43,398 nucleotides of DNA from positions 1 to 43,398 of the forward strand of contig DWXY01000097.1 in NCBI GenBank assembly GCA_019118935.1, written 5' to 3'. This document shows positions 1 to 8,185 of this stretch, piece by piece. The notes beneath the pieces are model-generated. The model saw nothing but the letters and a program-made list of their open reading frames with translations. It did not search any database and was not told where the DNA came from. Every line of letters begins with the position of its first letter. Position 1 is the first letter of the stretch. Made by a program: the position numbers and the translations under genes. This stretch comes from Candidatus Oscillibacter pullicola. GTDB taxonomy: Bacteria; Bacillota; Clostridia; Oscillospirales; Oscillospiraceae.

Positions 1-815
1 TCCCCTCCGACTACATGATCGCCCGGATGATCGAAGAAGACATGCTGGAGCCCCTGAATTTTGACAATATCCCCAACTTCGCGGATGTCGACCCGGAGCT
101 GAAGAACCCCGAGTACGACCCGGAGAACCTGTACTCCGTCCCCTATATGTGGGGCCTGATGGGTGTCATCTACAACACCACCATGGTGGACGAGGCGGAC
201 TTGGGCAGCTGGGATCTGCTGTGGAACGAGAAGTACGCCGGGGACATCGTGATGATCGACAACTCCCGGGATGCCATCGGTATTGCCCTGAAATCCCAGG
301 GCATCTCCTACAACACCACGGATGCGGCTCAGATCACCGCCGCCGTGGACCGGCTGGTCGAGCAGAAACCTCTGGTGCAGGCCTATGTCATGGACGAGGT
401 ATTCCAGAAGATGGAGGGCGGCAACGCCGCTATCGGCACTTATTACTACGGCGACTACCTGACCATGGTGGAGAACAACCCCGACCTGGGCTTCTACATT
501 CCGGAGGAGGGCACCAACATCTATGTGGATGCCATGTGCATCCTGAAGGACGCCCCCAACAAGGAGAACGCCGAAATCTTCATCAACTATATGTGCTCCA
601 CCGAGGCCGGTCTGAAGAACTGCGAGGAGATCTGGTACTCCTCCCCCCTGCTGAGCGTGCGGGATGCCCTGGACCCGGAGGTCTCCTCCGATCCCCTGGC
701 CTATCCCGATGAGGCCATCATGGCCCAGTGCGAGAGCTACGCCGGTCTGCCCCAGGAGATCCTGGACCTGTATGACAGCGAGTGGACGCGGCTGAAATCC
801 GCCTCCGTCTCCTGA
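1..815 (+). CDS. Spermidine/putrescine ABC transporter substrate-binding protein (PotD-like), 3' part
   Basis: The open frame runs in from the left edge (first whole codon at base 3) and stops at 813-815, so only about the last 270 residues are present; the signal peptide and N-lobe start are outside. The visible part begins PSDYMI and has the PotD-like order of motifs: a VPYMWG segment, a GVIYNT strand, a SWDLLW segment, a GDIVMIDN strand and a YYYGDYL binding-lobe segment. In the family the protein is a lipoprotein that captures spermidine or putrescine outside the cell and delivers it to PotABC. The rest of the pot operon would be expected to the left. The next gene starts 27 bases downstream and is probably co-transcribed. 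Confidence 0.85.
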   Translation, partial: PSDYMIARMIEEDMLEPLNFDNIPNFADVDPELKNPEYDPENLYSVPYMWGLMGVIYNTTMVDEADLGSWDLLWNEKYAGDIVMIDNSRDAIGIALKSQGISYNTTDAAQITAAVDRLVEQKPLVQAYVMDEVFQKMEGGNAAIGTYYYGDYLTMVENNPDLGFYIPEEGTNIYVDAMCILKDAPNKENAEIFINYMCSTEAGLKNCEEIWYSSPLLSVRDALDPEVSSDPLAYPDEAIMAQCESYAGLPQEILDLYDSEWTRLKSASVS

Positions 816-842
816 CGGAGCGCCATCGGAAAGGAATCGACC

Positions 843-1241
843 ATGATTGTCATTGGAACAAAATGCCAGCTGGAGGAGACCGTCACCCCAGAGCTGACTG
901 CCGCCCACGCAGGTTCCGGCGCCCTGCCGGTGTTCGGCACGCCCTACATGTCCGCTTTGATGGAAAATGCCGCCATGACCTGCCTGCAGAGCTTTCTGGA
1001 GGAAGGCCAGGGCAGTGTGGGCACCCATCTGGACATCTCCCACGACGCCCCCACCCCCATCGGCATGAAGGTGTGGGCGGAGGCGGAGATCACCGCCGTT
1101 TCGGAAAACGGCAAAATGGTGGACTTCGCTGTGAAAGCCTGGGATGAGAGCGGCCCCATCGGCAGCGGCACCCATACACGGGCCATCATCCAGAACGAAA
1201 AATTTTTGGCAAAATGCAATGCCAAGCTGGAAAAGAAGTAA
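843..1241 (+). CDS. Hotdog-fold thioesterase, FlK (fluoroacetyl-CoA thioesterase)-like
   Basis: This gene encodes 132 residues preceded by a good ribosome site (GGAAAGG). It matches the small FlK-like hotdog thioesterases. T33, E41 and H67 (in the TPYMSALMENAA and SHDAPTP segments) have the same spacing as the FlK catalytic triad Thr42/Glu50/His76, seen by eye only. The family hydrolyses small acyl-CoA thioesters in the cytoplasm. Most anaerobe homologs are not known to act on fluoroacetyl-CoA, so the true substrate is unknown. It follows potD by 27 bases and is followed directly by a strong terminator, so it is probably the last gene of the polyamine transporter operon. Confidence 0.8.
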   Translation: MIVIGTKCQLEETVTPELTAAHAGSGALPVFGTPYMSALMENAAMTCLQSFLEEGQGSVGTHLDISHDAPTPIGMKVWAEAEITAVSENGKMVDFAVKAWDESGPIGSGTHTRAIIQNEKFLAKCNAKLEKK

Positions 1242-1263
1242 TTCTTTCCACATGGACAAAATG

Positions 1264-1296
1264 AGGGAGGACCCGGAATGGGTCCTCCCTTTTTTT
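1264..1296 (+). terminator. Rho-independent terminator after the thioesterase gene
   Basis: A perfect 11-bp stem (AGGGAGGACCC / GGGTCCTCCCT) with a 5-base loop GGAAT is followed by seven T. It lies 23 bases after the thioesterase stop. The stem also faces the convergent polC gene, whose stop is about 70 bases to the right, and may serve both strands. Confidence 0.95.
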
Positions 1297-1366
1297 CTGC
1301 TGTGGCGGTGCCATGGGGGGTGCGGGCCGCCGCCCAGCGGCCATGGGGAGTCTGCTCCCGCAGGCC

Positions 1367-4300
1367 TCAAAACAGCGTCAACTGGCTGGTCTCCGCCATC
1401 CCGGCGAAGGCGCCCAGGGCCTTCAGCTGCTCAATATGGGTCTTGGACAGCTTGTTGCAGCACATGGCGAACTCCTCGATGGAGACGAACTCCTTCCCCT
1501 TCCGCTTTTCCACCGTGTCGATGGCCGCCGCCTCTCCCAGGCCGTGGACTGTGGTGAAGGGCGGCAGCAGACCGTTCTCCGTCACCTTGAACTTGGTTGC
1601 ATCGGACTCATAGATGTTGATAGTATCGAAGTGGAAGCCCCGCAGATAGAACTCATAGCACACTTCCAGGGTGGTCAGCAGGTTCTGCTCCACCGCCGTG
1701 GCGTCCTTGTTGTTCTCGATCTCCCGGATCTTCCGCTTCACCGCCTCTTTTCCGGCGCAGCAGTACTCCGCGTCAAAGGCCTTGGCCCGAACGGAGAAAA
1801 AGGTTGCATAGAACGCCAGGGGCTCATGGACCTTGAACCAGGCGATGCGGAAGGCCATCATCACGTAGGCCACCGCGTGGGCCTTGGGGAACAGGTAGCC
1901 GATCTTGGCCAGGGACTCGATGTACCACTCGGGCACGTCGTGGTCCCGCATGGCCTCCACCCAGCCCTCGTCAAAGCCGCCCTTCTTCACCTTGCCCTTG
2001 CGGACCTTCTCCATGATCTTGAAGCTCATCTTGGGGTCCAGGCCCTTGGAGATCAGGTACAGCATGATGTCGTCCCGGCAGCCCACCGTCTCCAGAACGG
2101 AGGCGGTGCCGCTGACGATCAACTCCCGGGCGTTGCCCAGCCACACGTCCGTCCCGTGGGAGAAGCCGGAGAGCCGCACCAGGGTGTTGAAGTCCTTGGG
2201 CTGGGTGTCCACCAGCATCTGCCGGGTGAACCGGGTGTTGAACTCCGGAATGGCCACGGCGCCGGTGGGCCCCAGAATCTCGTCGTTCTCGTATCCCAGC
2301 ACTTTGCTGGAGGTGAAGATGGACATGGTGTCCGGGTCATCCAGGGGGATCTGGCGGGCGTTGACGCCGGTCAGATCCTCCATCATGCGGACCATGGTGG
2401 GATCATCGTGTCCCAGCATGTCCAGCTTCAGGAGGTTTGCCTCCATGGAGTGGTATTCAAAATGAGTGGTGATGGTGTCGGAGTCGTCGGCGTCCGCCGG
2501 GTGCTGGACCGGACAGAAGTCCTCCATGTCCATATCGTCGGGGACGACCACCAGGCCGCCGGGGTGCTGGCCGGTGGTCCGGCGGGTGCCCACGCAGCCC
2601 AGGGTCAGGCGGTTCTCCTCCGCCCGGCCCACGGTCATGCCGTTCTCTTCCAGGTACTTTTTCACAAAGCCGTAGGCGGTCTTCTCCGCCAGTGTACCGA
2701 TGGTACCGGCCCGGAACACCTGGGTCTCTCCGAACATCTCAATGGCGTGGCGGTGGGCCCGGGCCTGATACTCACCGGAGAAGTTCAGGTCGATATCCGG
2801 CACCTTGCCGCCGCCGAAGCCCAGGAAGGTCTCAAAGGGGATATCGAAGCCGTCTTTGATGTATTTTGTGCCGCACACCGGGCAGATCTTGTCCGGCATG
2901 TCCGCGCCGCAGCCGTAGGAGCCGTCCCGGATGAACTCCGCGTGCTTGCAATTCGGGCAGCGGTAGTGGGGTGGGAGGCTGTTCACCTCCGTGATCCCGG
3001 ACATGTAGGCCACCAGGGACGAGCCCACGGAGCCCCGGGAACCCACCAGATAGCCATTCTCCAGGGACCGCTGCACCAGCTTCTGTGCGGACATGTACAC
3101 CACGTCGTACTTGCCCAGGATGCCGCCCAACTCCACGTTCAGCCGGTCCACAATCAGCTTGGGCGGGTCCTCGCCGTACAGCTCGTGGACCTTGTTCCAC
3201 ACCAGGGAGTTCAGCTCCTCCTCAGAGTTCTCCAGCCTGGGCGGGAACAGCTCCTCCGGCAGCAGGGGGAAGGTCTCCACCTGGTCGGCGATGGCCTGGG
3301 TGTTGGTCACCACCACCTCATAGGCCTTCTCCTTCCCCAGGTAGGCGAACTCCTCCAGCATCTCATCGGTGGTCTTGAAGTAGATGGGCAGCGGGGCGTT
3401 GGCGTCCGGGAACTTCTTGGATGCCAGCAGGATGTGGCGGTACACCTCGTCCTCCGGCTCCCGGAAGTGGACGTCGCCGGTGGCGCAGACGGGCTTGCCC
3501 AGCTCCTCCCCCAGCCGGACGATGGTGCGGTTGAACTCCCGCAGCTCCTCCTCCGACTGGACGTCGCCGTTTCGCAGCATGAAGGCGTTGTTGCACAGGG
3601 GCTGGATCTCCAGATAGTCGTAGAAGGAGGCGATGCGCTTCAGCTCCTCCCAGTCCTTGTGGTCCGCCACGGCCCGGAACAGCTCGCCCGCCTCACAGGC
3701 GGAGCCCACGATGATGCCCTCCCGGTGCTCCAGCAGCAGACTCTTGGGAATGGTGGGCACCCGCTTGAAGTACTTCAGGTTGGAGGCGGAGATCATCTGG
3801 TACAGATTTTTCAGACCCACCTTGTTCCGGGCGATCAGGATGATGTGCTTGGGGAAGCGGTTGGTCTTGCTGCCCAGGGGCCGCAGCTTCTCCATCTCGC
3901 GATTCACCGCCTGGAGGGTATGGATCCCCCGCTCGTGGAGCATCTTCCAGAAGGGGATCAGCATATAGCCCACAGTGGCGGCGTCGTCGCTGGCCCGGTG
4001 GTGGTTGAAGTTGGGCAGCTCCAGCCGGTCCGCCACGATGTCCAGCTTGTACTTCCCCAGATCCGGCAGCAGGTTCTGGGCCAGGATCAGAGAGTCCACA
4101 TAGGTGGGCTGGAAGTCCAGCCCCACCTTCCGGCAGCCCGCCCGGATGAAGCCGATGTCGAACTCTGCGTTGTGGGCCGCCAGGGGGCGGCCGTCCACGA
4201 ACTTCAGAAATTCCGCCAGGGCCTCCTTCAGCTGGGGGGCGTCCTTCAGCATGTCGTCGGTGATGCCGGTGAGGCCGATGATCTCCGGCGTCAGCCGCCG

Positions 4301-5377
4301 GTTGGGGTTGACGAAGGTCTGGAACCGGTCGGTGATCTCGCCGTTTTTCAGCACCACGGCGCCGATCTCCGTAATGGCCTCCCGGTCCACCTTGAGGCCC
4401 GTGGTCTCGATGTCGAAGCACACGAACTCCCCGTCCAGGGAGCAGTCCTGGGGGCCGTGGACCACCACCCGGTCGTCGATGTTGTTGACGAAGTAGCCCT
4501 CCACGCCGTAGAGGATCTTGATCTTGTCCCCGGCGGCGTGCCAGGCGTCCGGGAAGGACTGGGCCACGCCGTGGTCCGTGATGGCGATGGCGGGATGTCC
4601 CCACCGGATGGCCTGCTGGACCACCTCTTTCGTGTCCGTCAGGGCGTCCATATTGCTCATCTTGGTGTGGAGGTGCAGCTCCACACGCTTCTCCGGGGCG
4701 GTATCCTGCCGCTCGGCGTGCTCCGCCAGCTGGATGTGGTAGGGGTTCAGCTGGATGTCCTTGCCGTCCCAGGTGGGCTCCATCTTGCCCTGGACGCACA
4801 GCCACATGCCGGGCTTGATGGCGCTCTCCAGCCCCTGGGCCTCCTTCTCCGTCAGGTTCTTCTGGACGGTGACGGAGTTGGTGTAGTCCGTCATGTCGAA
4901 GCTCAGCCGCCACATGCCGGGCCGCCGGGTCTCCCGGCACTCGAAGGAGAACACCTTCCCCGCCACGGTGGCGTTTCCCATCTTCAGATCCAGGATTTTC
5001 ATGGGCACCGGCTGGATACGGATGGGCTTGCCCATCAGGACCTTGCCCACGGCCTGCTTCTCGCCCTTGCCACCGGAGACAGCCGCCGGGGCCGAAGCAG
5101 CCGGGCGGCTCCCCGCGGCTGCGGCCTGGGAGGCCGGGGCCTTGCAGGTGACCTCCGCCGTCACCTGCTGGAAGCCGTACACGCCCATCAGCAGATGCTT
5201 CAGCTCCTCCAGCTCCGCATCTCCCAGCTCCGCCCGGGTGGTGAGGCGCAGCGCCAGCGACATGCTGGCCTGGTCGATGCAGGCGCCGTTCACCACTGCG
5301 CCGGCCAAACGAAGCCGCAGCTCTCCGGAGAGCTGCAGCTCGGTAAACATTTCAAAAAAGGGAATATCTCTGGACAT
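1367..5377 (-). CDS. polC: DNA polymerase III alpha subunit, PolC type
   Basis: This is the Gram-positive replicative polymerase with built-in proofreading, 1336 residues. Visible in order: an OB-type nucleic-acid domain (about 110-225), the first PHP part (VELHLHT at 232), an inserted DnaQ-like 3'-5' exonuclease (FDIETTGL from 321), the rest of PHP (to about 650), a four-cysteine zinc site (CPNC ... CPVC, 807-835), and the catalytic palm with PDIDLNF at 860-866. It is about 100 residues shorter than the B. subtilis enzyme, mostly in the N-terminal region, where a Pro/Ala-rich linker (81-110) is seen. The start has AAGGAAGG upstream. It is the last gene of the pyrH-to-polC cluster, separated from ispG by a palindromic repeat. 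Confidence 0.98.
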   Translation of the reverse strand: MSRDIPFFEMFTELQLSGELRLRLAGAVVNGACIDQASMSLALRLTTRAELGDAELEELKHLLMGVYGFQQVTAEVTCKAPASQAAAAGSRPAASAPAAVSGGKGEKQAVGKVLMGKPIRIQPVPMKILDLKMGNATVAGKVFSFECRETRRPGMWRLSFDMTDYTNSVTVQKNLTEKEAQGLESAIKPGMWLCVQGKMEPTWDGKDIQLNPYHIQLAEHAERQDTAPEKRVELHLHTKMSNMDALTDTKEVVQQAIRWGHPAIAITDHGVAQSFPDAWHAAGDKIKILYGVEGYFVNNIDDRVVVHGPQDCSLDGEFVCFDIETTGLKVDREAITEIGAVVLKNGEITDRFQTFVNPNRRLTPEIIGLTGITDDMLKDAPQLKEALAEFLKFVDGRPLAAHNAEFDIGFIRAGCRKVGLDFQPTYVDSLILAQNLLPDLGKYKLDIVADRLELPNFNHHRASDDAATVGYMLIPFWKMLHERGIHTLQAVNREMEKLRPLGSKTNRFPKHIILIARNKVGLKNLYQMISASNLKYFKRVPTIPKSLLLEHREGIIVGSACEAGELFRAVADHKDWEELKRIASFYDYLEIQPLCNNAFMLRNGDVQSEEELREFNRTIVRLGEELGKPVCATGDVHFREPEDEVYRHILLASKKFPDANAPLPIYFKTTDEMLEEFAYLGKEKAYEVVVTNTQAIADQVETFPLLPEELFPPRLENSEEELNSLVWNKVHELYGEDPPKLIVDRLNVELGGILGKYDVVYMSAQKLVQRSLENGYLVGSRGSVGSSLVAYMSGITEVNSLPPHYRCPNCKHAEFIRDGSYGCGADMPDKICPVCGTKYIKDGFDIPFETFLGFGGGKVPDIDLNFSGEYQARAHRHAIEMFGETQVFRAGTIGTLAEKTAYGFVKKYLEENGMTVGRAEENRLTLGCVGTRRTTGQHPGGLVVVPDDMDMEDFCPVQHPADADDSDTITTHFEYHSMEANLLKLDMLGHDDPTMVRMMEDLTGVNARQIPLDDPDTMSIFTSSKVLGYENDEILGPTGAVAIPEFNTRFTRQMLVDTQPKDFNTLVRLSGFSHGTDVWLGNARELIVSGTASVLETVGCRDDIMLYLISKGLDPKMSFKIMEKVRKGKVKKGGFDEGWVEAMRDHDVPEWYIESLAKIGYLFPKAHAVAYVMMAFRIAWFKVHEPLAFYATFFSVRAKAFDAEYCCAGKEAVKRKIREIENNKDATAVEQNLLTTLEVCYEFYLRGFHFDTINIYESDATKFKVTENGLLPPFTTVHGLGEAAAIDTVEKRKGKEFVSIEEFAMCCNKLSKTHIEQLKALGAFAGMAETSQLTLF

Positions 5378-5410
5378 GAAAACCTTCCTTCAATGCGGAA
5401 CACTTTTTAC

Positions 5411-5529
5411 AGAGTGAAGAGTTGAGAGTTCAGAGTGAAGATATGGAATTCGCCAAAGGCGAATGATTTGAATTCGTCCGGCTCTGCCGGACACGAAATT
5501 TCCACTCTCCACTCTAAACTCTTCACTCT
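5411..5529. repeat. Palindromic MITE-like element between ispG and polC
   Basis: Two 25-base arms (5411-5435 and 5505-5529) are inverted repeats of one another with four mismatches, built from GAGTGAAGAGTT-like units. Between them lie two smaller hairpins, ATTCGCC-AAA-GGCGAAT (about 5448-5464) and GTCCGG-CTCTG-CCGGAC (5476-5492). The right arm overlaps the end of ispG: the TGA stop (5523-5525) is inside the arm. Nothing in it looks coding. It is probably a non-autonomous palindromic repeat that could also act as a terminator or processing site between ispG and polC. Confidence 0.75.
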
Positions 5530-6563
5530 AATTTTTCAATCTCCTCCATCAGCTTGTCCACCAGCTGCTCCTGCGGAACTTTGTAAAGGATTTCTCCTTT
5601 GCGGAAAATCAGTCCCTCTCCCTTGCCGCCGGCGATGCCGATATCCGCTGCCGCCGCCTCGCCGGGGCCGTTGACGGCACAGCCCATCACCGCCACGGTG
5701 ATGTTCTTCGTGCAGTTCATGAGGCGCCGCTCCACCTCTTCCGCCATGGGGATCAGGTCGATGCGGGTGCGGCCGCAGGTGGGGCAGGCGATCAGGTTCA
5801 CGCCCTCCTTGCGGAGTCCGGCGGCCTTCAGAATCTTCTTGGCAGCGACAATTTCCTCCACCGGGTCGGCGGTCAGCGTCACCCGGATGGTGTCCCCGAT
5901 CCCCAGGCACAGCAGGCCCCCAATTCCCATGGCGGATTTCACAAGCCCCATGGAAGGGGTGCCCGCCTCTGTCACGCCCAGGTGCAGCGGGTAGTCCGTC
6001 CGTTCGCTGAGAAGCCGGTAGGCGGCCATGGTCAGGGGCACATCGGAGCACTTGACGGAAATGCAGATGTCGTCAAAATCGAACTTGTTCAAAAGGGCCA
6101 CGTGGCCCATGGCGCTCTCCACCAGGGCCTCTGCCGTGACGCCGCCGTACTTGGCCCGCAGGTCCTTTTCCAGGGATCCGCCGTTGACCCCGATGCGGAT
6201 GGGGATGGATTTTTGGCGGCAGATGTCTGCCACCGCCTTCACCTTCTCCTCCCCGCCGATGTTGCCGGGATTGATGCGGATGGCGTCGATGCCCCGCTCC
6301 GCGCACTCCAGGGCGTACTTGTAATTGAAGTGGATGTCCGCGATCAGAGGGATGGAGATCTGTTCCTTGATCCGGTCCACCGCTTCCGCCGCGGCCTGAT
6401 CCGGAATGGCAATGCGGATGATCTCGCATCCGGCGGCCTCCAGCGCGTGGATCTGGTCCACAGTGGCGCGGACGTCATCGGTCTTCGTATTGCACATGGA
6501 CTGGATGGACACCGGGGCGCCGCCGCCCACGGCCACGTCACCCACCAACAAACGCTTTGTCAT
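5523..6563 (-). CDS. ispG: 4-hydroxy-3-methylbut-2-en-1-yl diphosphate synthase (IspG/GcpE)
   Basis: This [4Fe-4S] enzyme of the MEP isoprenoid pathway converts MEcPP to HMBPP in the cytoplasm. It has 346 residues, the usual short bacterial length. Visible motifs are the N-terminal TIM barrel (SIQSMCNT, LIADIHFNY, RINPGNIG, RIGVNGGSLE) and the C-terminal cluster domain with ACPTCGRT and VMGCAVNGPGE, which carry the iron-sulfur cysteines and the glutamate. The open frame extends 63 codons further upstream, but MTKRLLVG is chosen because GGGAGGAAG precedes it and its ATG overlaps the upstream gene's TGA by four bases. The last codons and stop are provided by a palindromic repeat. Confidence 0.97.
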   Translation of the reverse strand: MTKRLLVGDVAVGGGAPVSIQSMCNTKTDDVRATVDQIHALEAAGCEIIRIAIPDQAAAEAVDRIKEQISIPLIADIHFNYKYALECAERGIDAIRINPGNIGGEEKVKAVADICRQKSIPIRIGVNGGSLEKDLRAKYGGVTAEALVESAMGHVALLNKFDFDDICISVKCSDVPLTMAAYRLLSERTDYPLHLGVTEAGTPSMGLVKSAMGIGGLLCLGIGDTIRVTLTADPVEEIVAAKKILKAAGLRKEGVNLIACPTCGRTRIDLIPMAEEVERRLMNCTKNITVAVMGCAVNGPGEAAAADIGIAGGKGEGLIFRKGEILYKVPQEQLVDKLMEEIEKLE

Positions 6564-7078
6564 GGCGCTTCCTCCCTCACCAGGGCGTAGATGCAGGAAT
6601 CCAGCATCTCCCCGTTTTTGTACACGCTCCGCCGCAGGGTACCCTCCAGGGCGAACCCCGCCTTCTCCAGCACTCGGCGGGAGGCCGCATTCCGGGCAAA
6701 GGGCTCGGCGTGGATGCGGACGATGTCCCAGGCTGCAAAGCCCTCCCGGCACATGGTCTCCACGGCGGCGGTCATGATCCCGCGGCCCCAGAAGGGCTCT
6801 CCCAGCCAGTAACCCAGCTCTGCGCTCCTCCGGTACACATCGCTGCCCAGGAACAGGCCGATGCTGCCCACAGCTTCGCCGTCCACCTCAATGGCCCGGC
6901 ACAGCTGGCCACAGCCCTCCTGCCGGATGCAGCTCTCCACAAACGCGGCCGCATCCTGCGGGGCATAGGGCCAGGGAAACACGTCCCGCAGGCTGGCGGC
7001 GATCTTTGCATTGTCCGCATACCGGGCGATGGAGGCGGCATCCGCCTCCCGCCAGGGCCGCAGGGTAAAGTCCGTCAT
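6560..7078 (-). CDS. GNAT N-acetyltransferase, RimJ/RimL-like
   Basis: This is a 172-residue single-domain acetyltransferase. It has the N-terminal LRPWREADA start, the RSAELGYWLGEPFWGRG segment (acetyl-CoA loop) and the ASRRVLEKAGFALEG motif typical of the RimJ/RimL branch. That branch acetylates alpha- or side-chain amines, classically of ribosomal proteins; the substrate here is unknown. The ATG has TAGGAG upstream, overlapping the end of rseP, and the stop overlaps the ispG ATG, so the gene is translationally coupled on both sides. It is not a standard member of the pyrH-polC cluster, so it is a lineage-specific insertion into the operon. Confidence 0.85.
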   Translation of the reverse strand: MTDFTLRPWREADAASIARYADNAKIAASLRDVFPWPYAPQDAAAFVESCIRQEGCGQLCRAIEVDGEAVGSIGLFLGSDVYRRSAELGYWLGEPFWGRGIMTAAVETMCREGFAAWDIVRIHAEPFARNAASRRVLEKAGFALEGTLRRSVYKNGEMLDSCIYALVREEAP

Positions 7079-7087
7079 GGCTCGCTC

Positions 7088-8158
7088 CTATCCGAACAGT
7101 TTGAACACATCATTGAAGGTCACCACCAGCATGAAGCCCATCAGGGCCACAAAGCCCACGGTGTTCACCGCCATCTCATACTTCTCCGGGATCTTCTTCC
7201 GGAACAGCTTCATGGCGATCTCGTCAATGATGAGGAAAAAGATCTTGCCGCCGTCCAGAGCCGGGACGGGCAGCATGTTCATCACTGCCAGGTTCACCGC
7301 CAGCATGGCGCCGAAGTAGAGGATGTTCTCCACCGCGGCGGCAATGGTCTCCGACGCGGTGCCCACCTGGGTGATGGTGGAGACAATGCCCACCGGGCCG
7401 CTGAGATCGTCCATGCCCGCCTGACCGGTCACCAGCATCTGCAGGCTCAGCCGCACGATCCGCACAAAGTCGATGGTGTTCAGCCAGCTGGTCTTCAGGA
7501 TCGTCCAGAGGTTGGCCTCCTCGATCTGGTCTCTTGCGATATAGACGCCGTAGCCCTGGTAGGTCTCCCCCTCCGTGCCGGTGTAGGTGCCCCATGTGAC
7601 GTCGTTCAGCTCCACCTTCTCGCCGTCCCGCAGGACCACCAAATCCATGGGCTGGCCCTGGTGCAGGCTCATCAGCAGGGACACGTCGCTGTACAGGTAC
7701 ACCCGCTCCCCGTTGACGGAATAAAAAATGTCCCCGGCCTGGATGGTTTGGCCGTTCCGCTCCTCAAACTCCGGCGCGGTCCCGGCGGCCGCCGGGATCA
7801 GGAATCCCTGGGCGCCGCTGTACACCGCCAGAATGATGAGAAAGCCCGCCAGGAAGTTCATAAAGGAGCCGGCGGCAAAGATCACCACCTTCTTCCAGAA
7901 GCCCTGGCGGCCCAGAGACCGCTCGTCGCTGGAGTCCTCATCCTCCCCCTCCATGGCGCAGAAGCCGCCGATGGGCAGCAGCCGGAGGGAATACTGGGTC
8001 TCCTCCGTCTCCTTATGCCAGATCAGAGGCCCCATGCCGATGGAAAACTCGTTGACCCGCACGCCGCAGAGCTTGGCGGCCAGGAAGTGGCCCAGCTCGT
8101 GGACGGCGATCAGTACGCCGAAAATCAGAATGGCCGCCAGGATATACACAATGGTCAT
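7088..8158 (-). CDS. rseP: RIP metalloprotease RseP/RasP (site-2 protease)
   Basis: This 356-residue membrane zinc protease has the HELGH active site at 20-24 in the first membrane helix and the second motif NMLPVPALDGGK near residue 300, which supplies the metal-binding Asp. Between them is a PDZ domain (about 125-195, GDIFYSVNGE). Further helices are at the C-terminus. In Firmicutes RasP cleaves anti-sigma factors, FtsL and remnant signal peptides inside the membrane. It sits between dxr and ispG as in many Clostridia. The ribosome site is GGGAG. A candidate partner, signal peptidase, is encoded in duplicate about 19 kb to the right. Confidence 0.96.
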   Translation of the reverse strand: MTIVYILAAILIFGVLIAVHELGHFLAAKLCGVRVNEFSIGMGPLIWHKETEETQYSLRLLPIGGFCAMEGEDEDSSDERSLGRQGFWKKVVIFAAGSFMNFLAGFLIILAVYSGAQGFLIPAAAGTAPEFEERNGQTIQAGDIFYSVNGERVYLYSDVSLLMSLHQGQPMDLVVLRDGEKVELNDVTWGTYTGTEGETYQGYGVYIARDQIEEANLWTILKTSWLNTIDFVRIVRLSLQMLVTGQAGMDDLSGPVGIVSTITQVGTASETIAAAVENILYFGAMLAVNLAVMNMLPVPALDGGKIFFLIIDEIAMKLFRKKIPEKYEMAVNTVGFVALMGFMLVVTFNDVFKLFG

Positions 8159-8185
8159 GCAAAAACTCCCGTCAAAAAACTTGCT

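Noticed and set aside
1313-5425. A 1370-residue plus-strand open frame opposite polC, and similar frames at 6557-9310 and 14534-17377
   Set aside because: They are mirrors of long GC-rich genes in the antisense frame. The sequences are low-complexity (His, Gln, Gly, Leu, Val rich), contain no domains and lack ribosome sites.
6564-6752. An N-terminal extension of ispG by 63 residues
   Set aside because: The extra part overlaps the GNAT gene in another frame, does not resemble IspG and has no ribosome site. MTKRLLVG has one.
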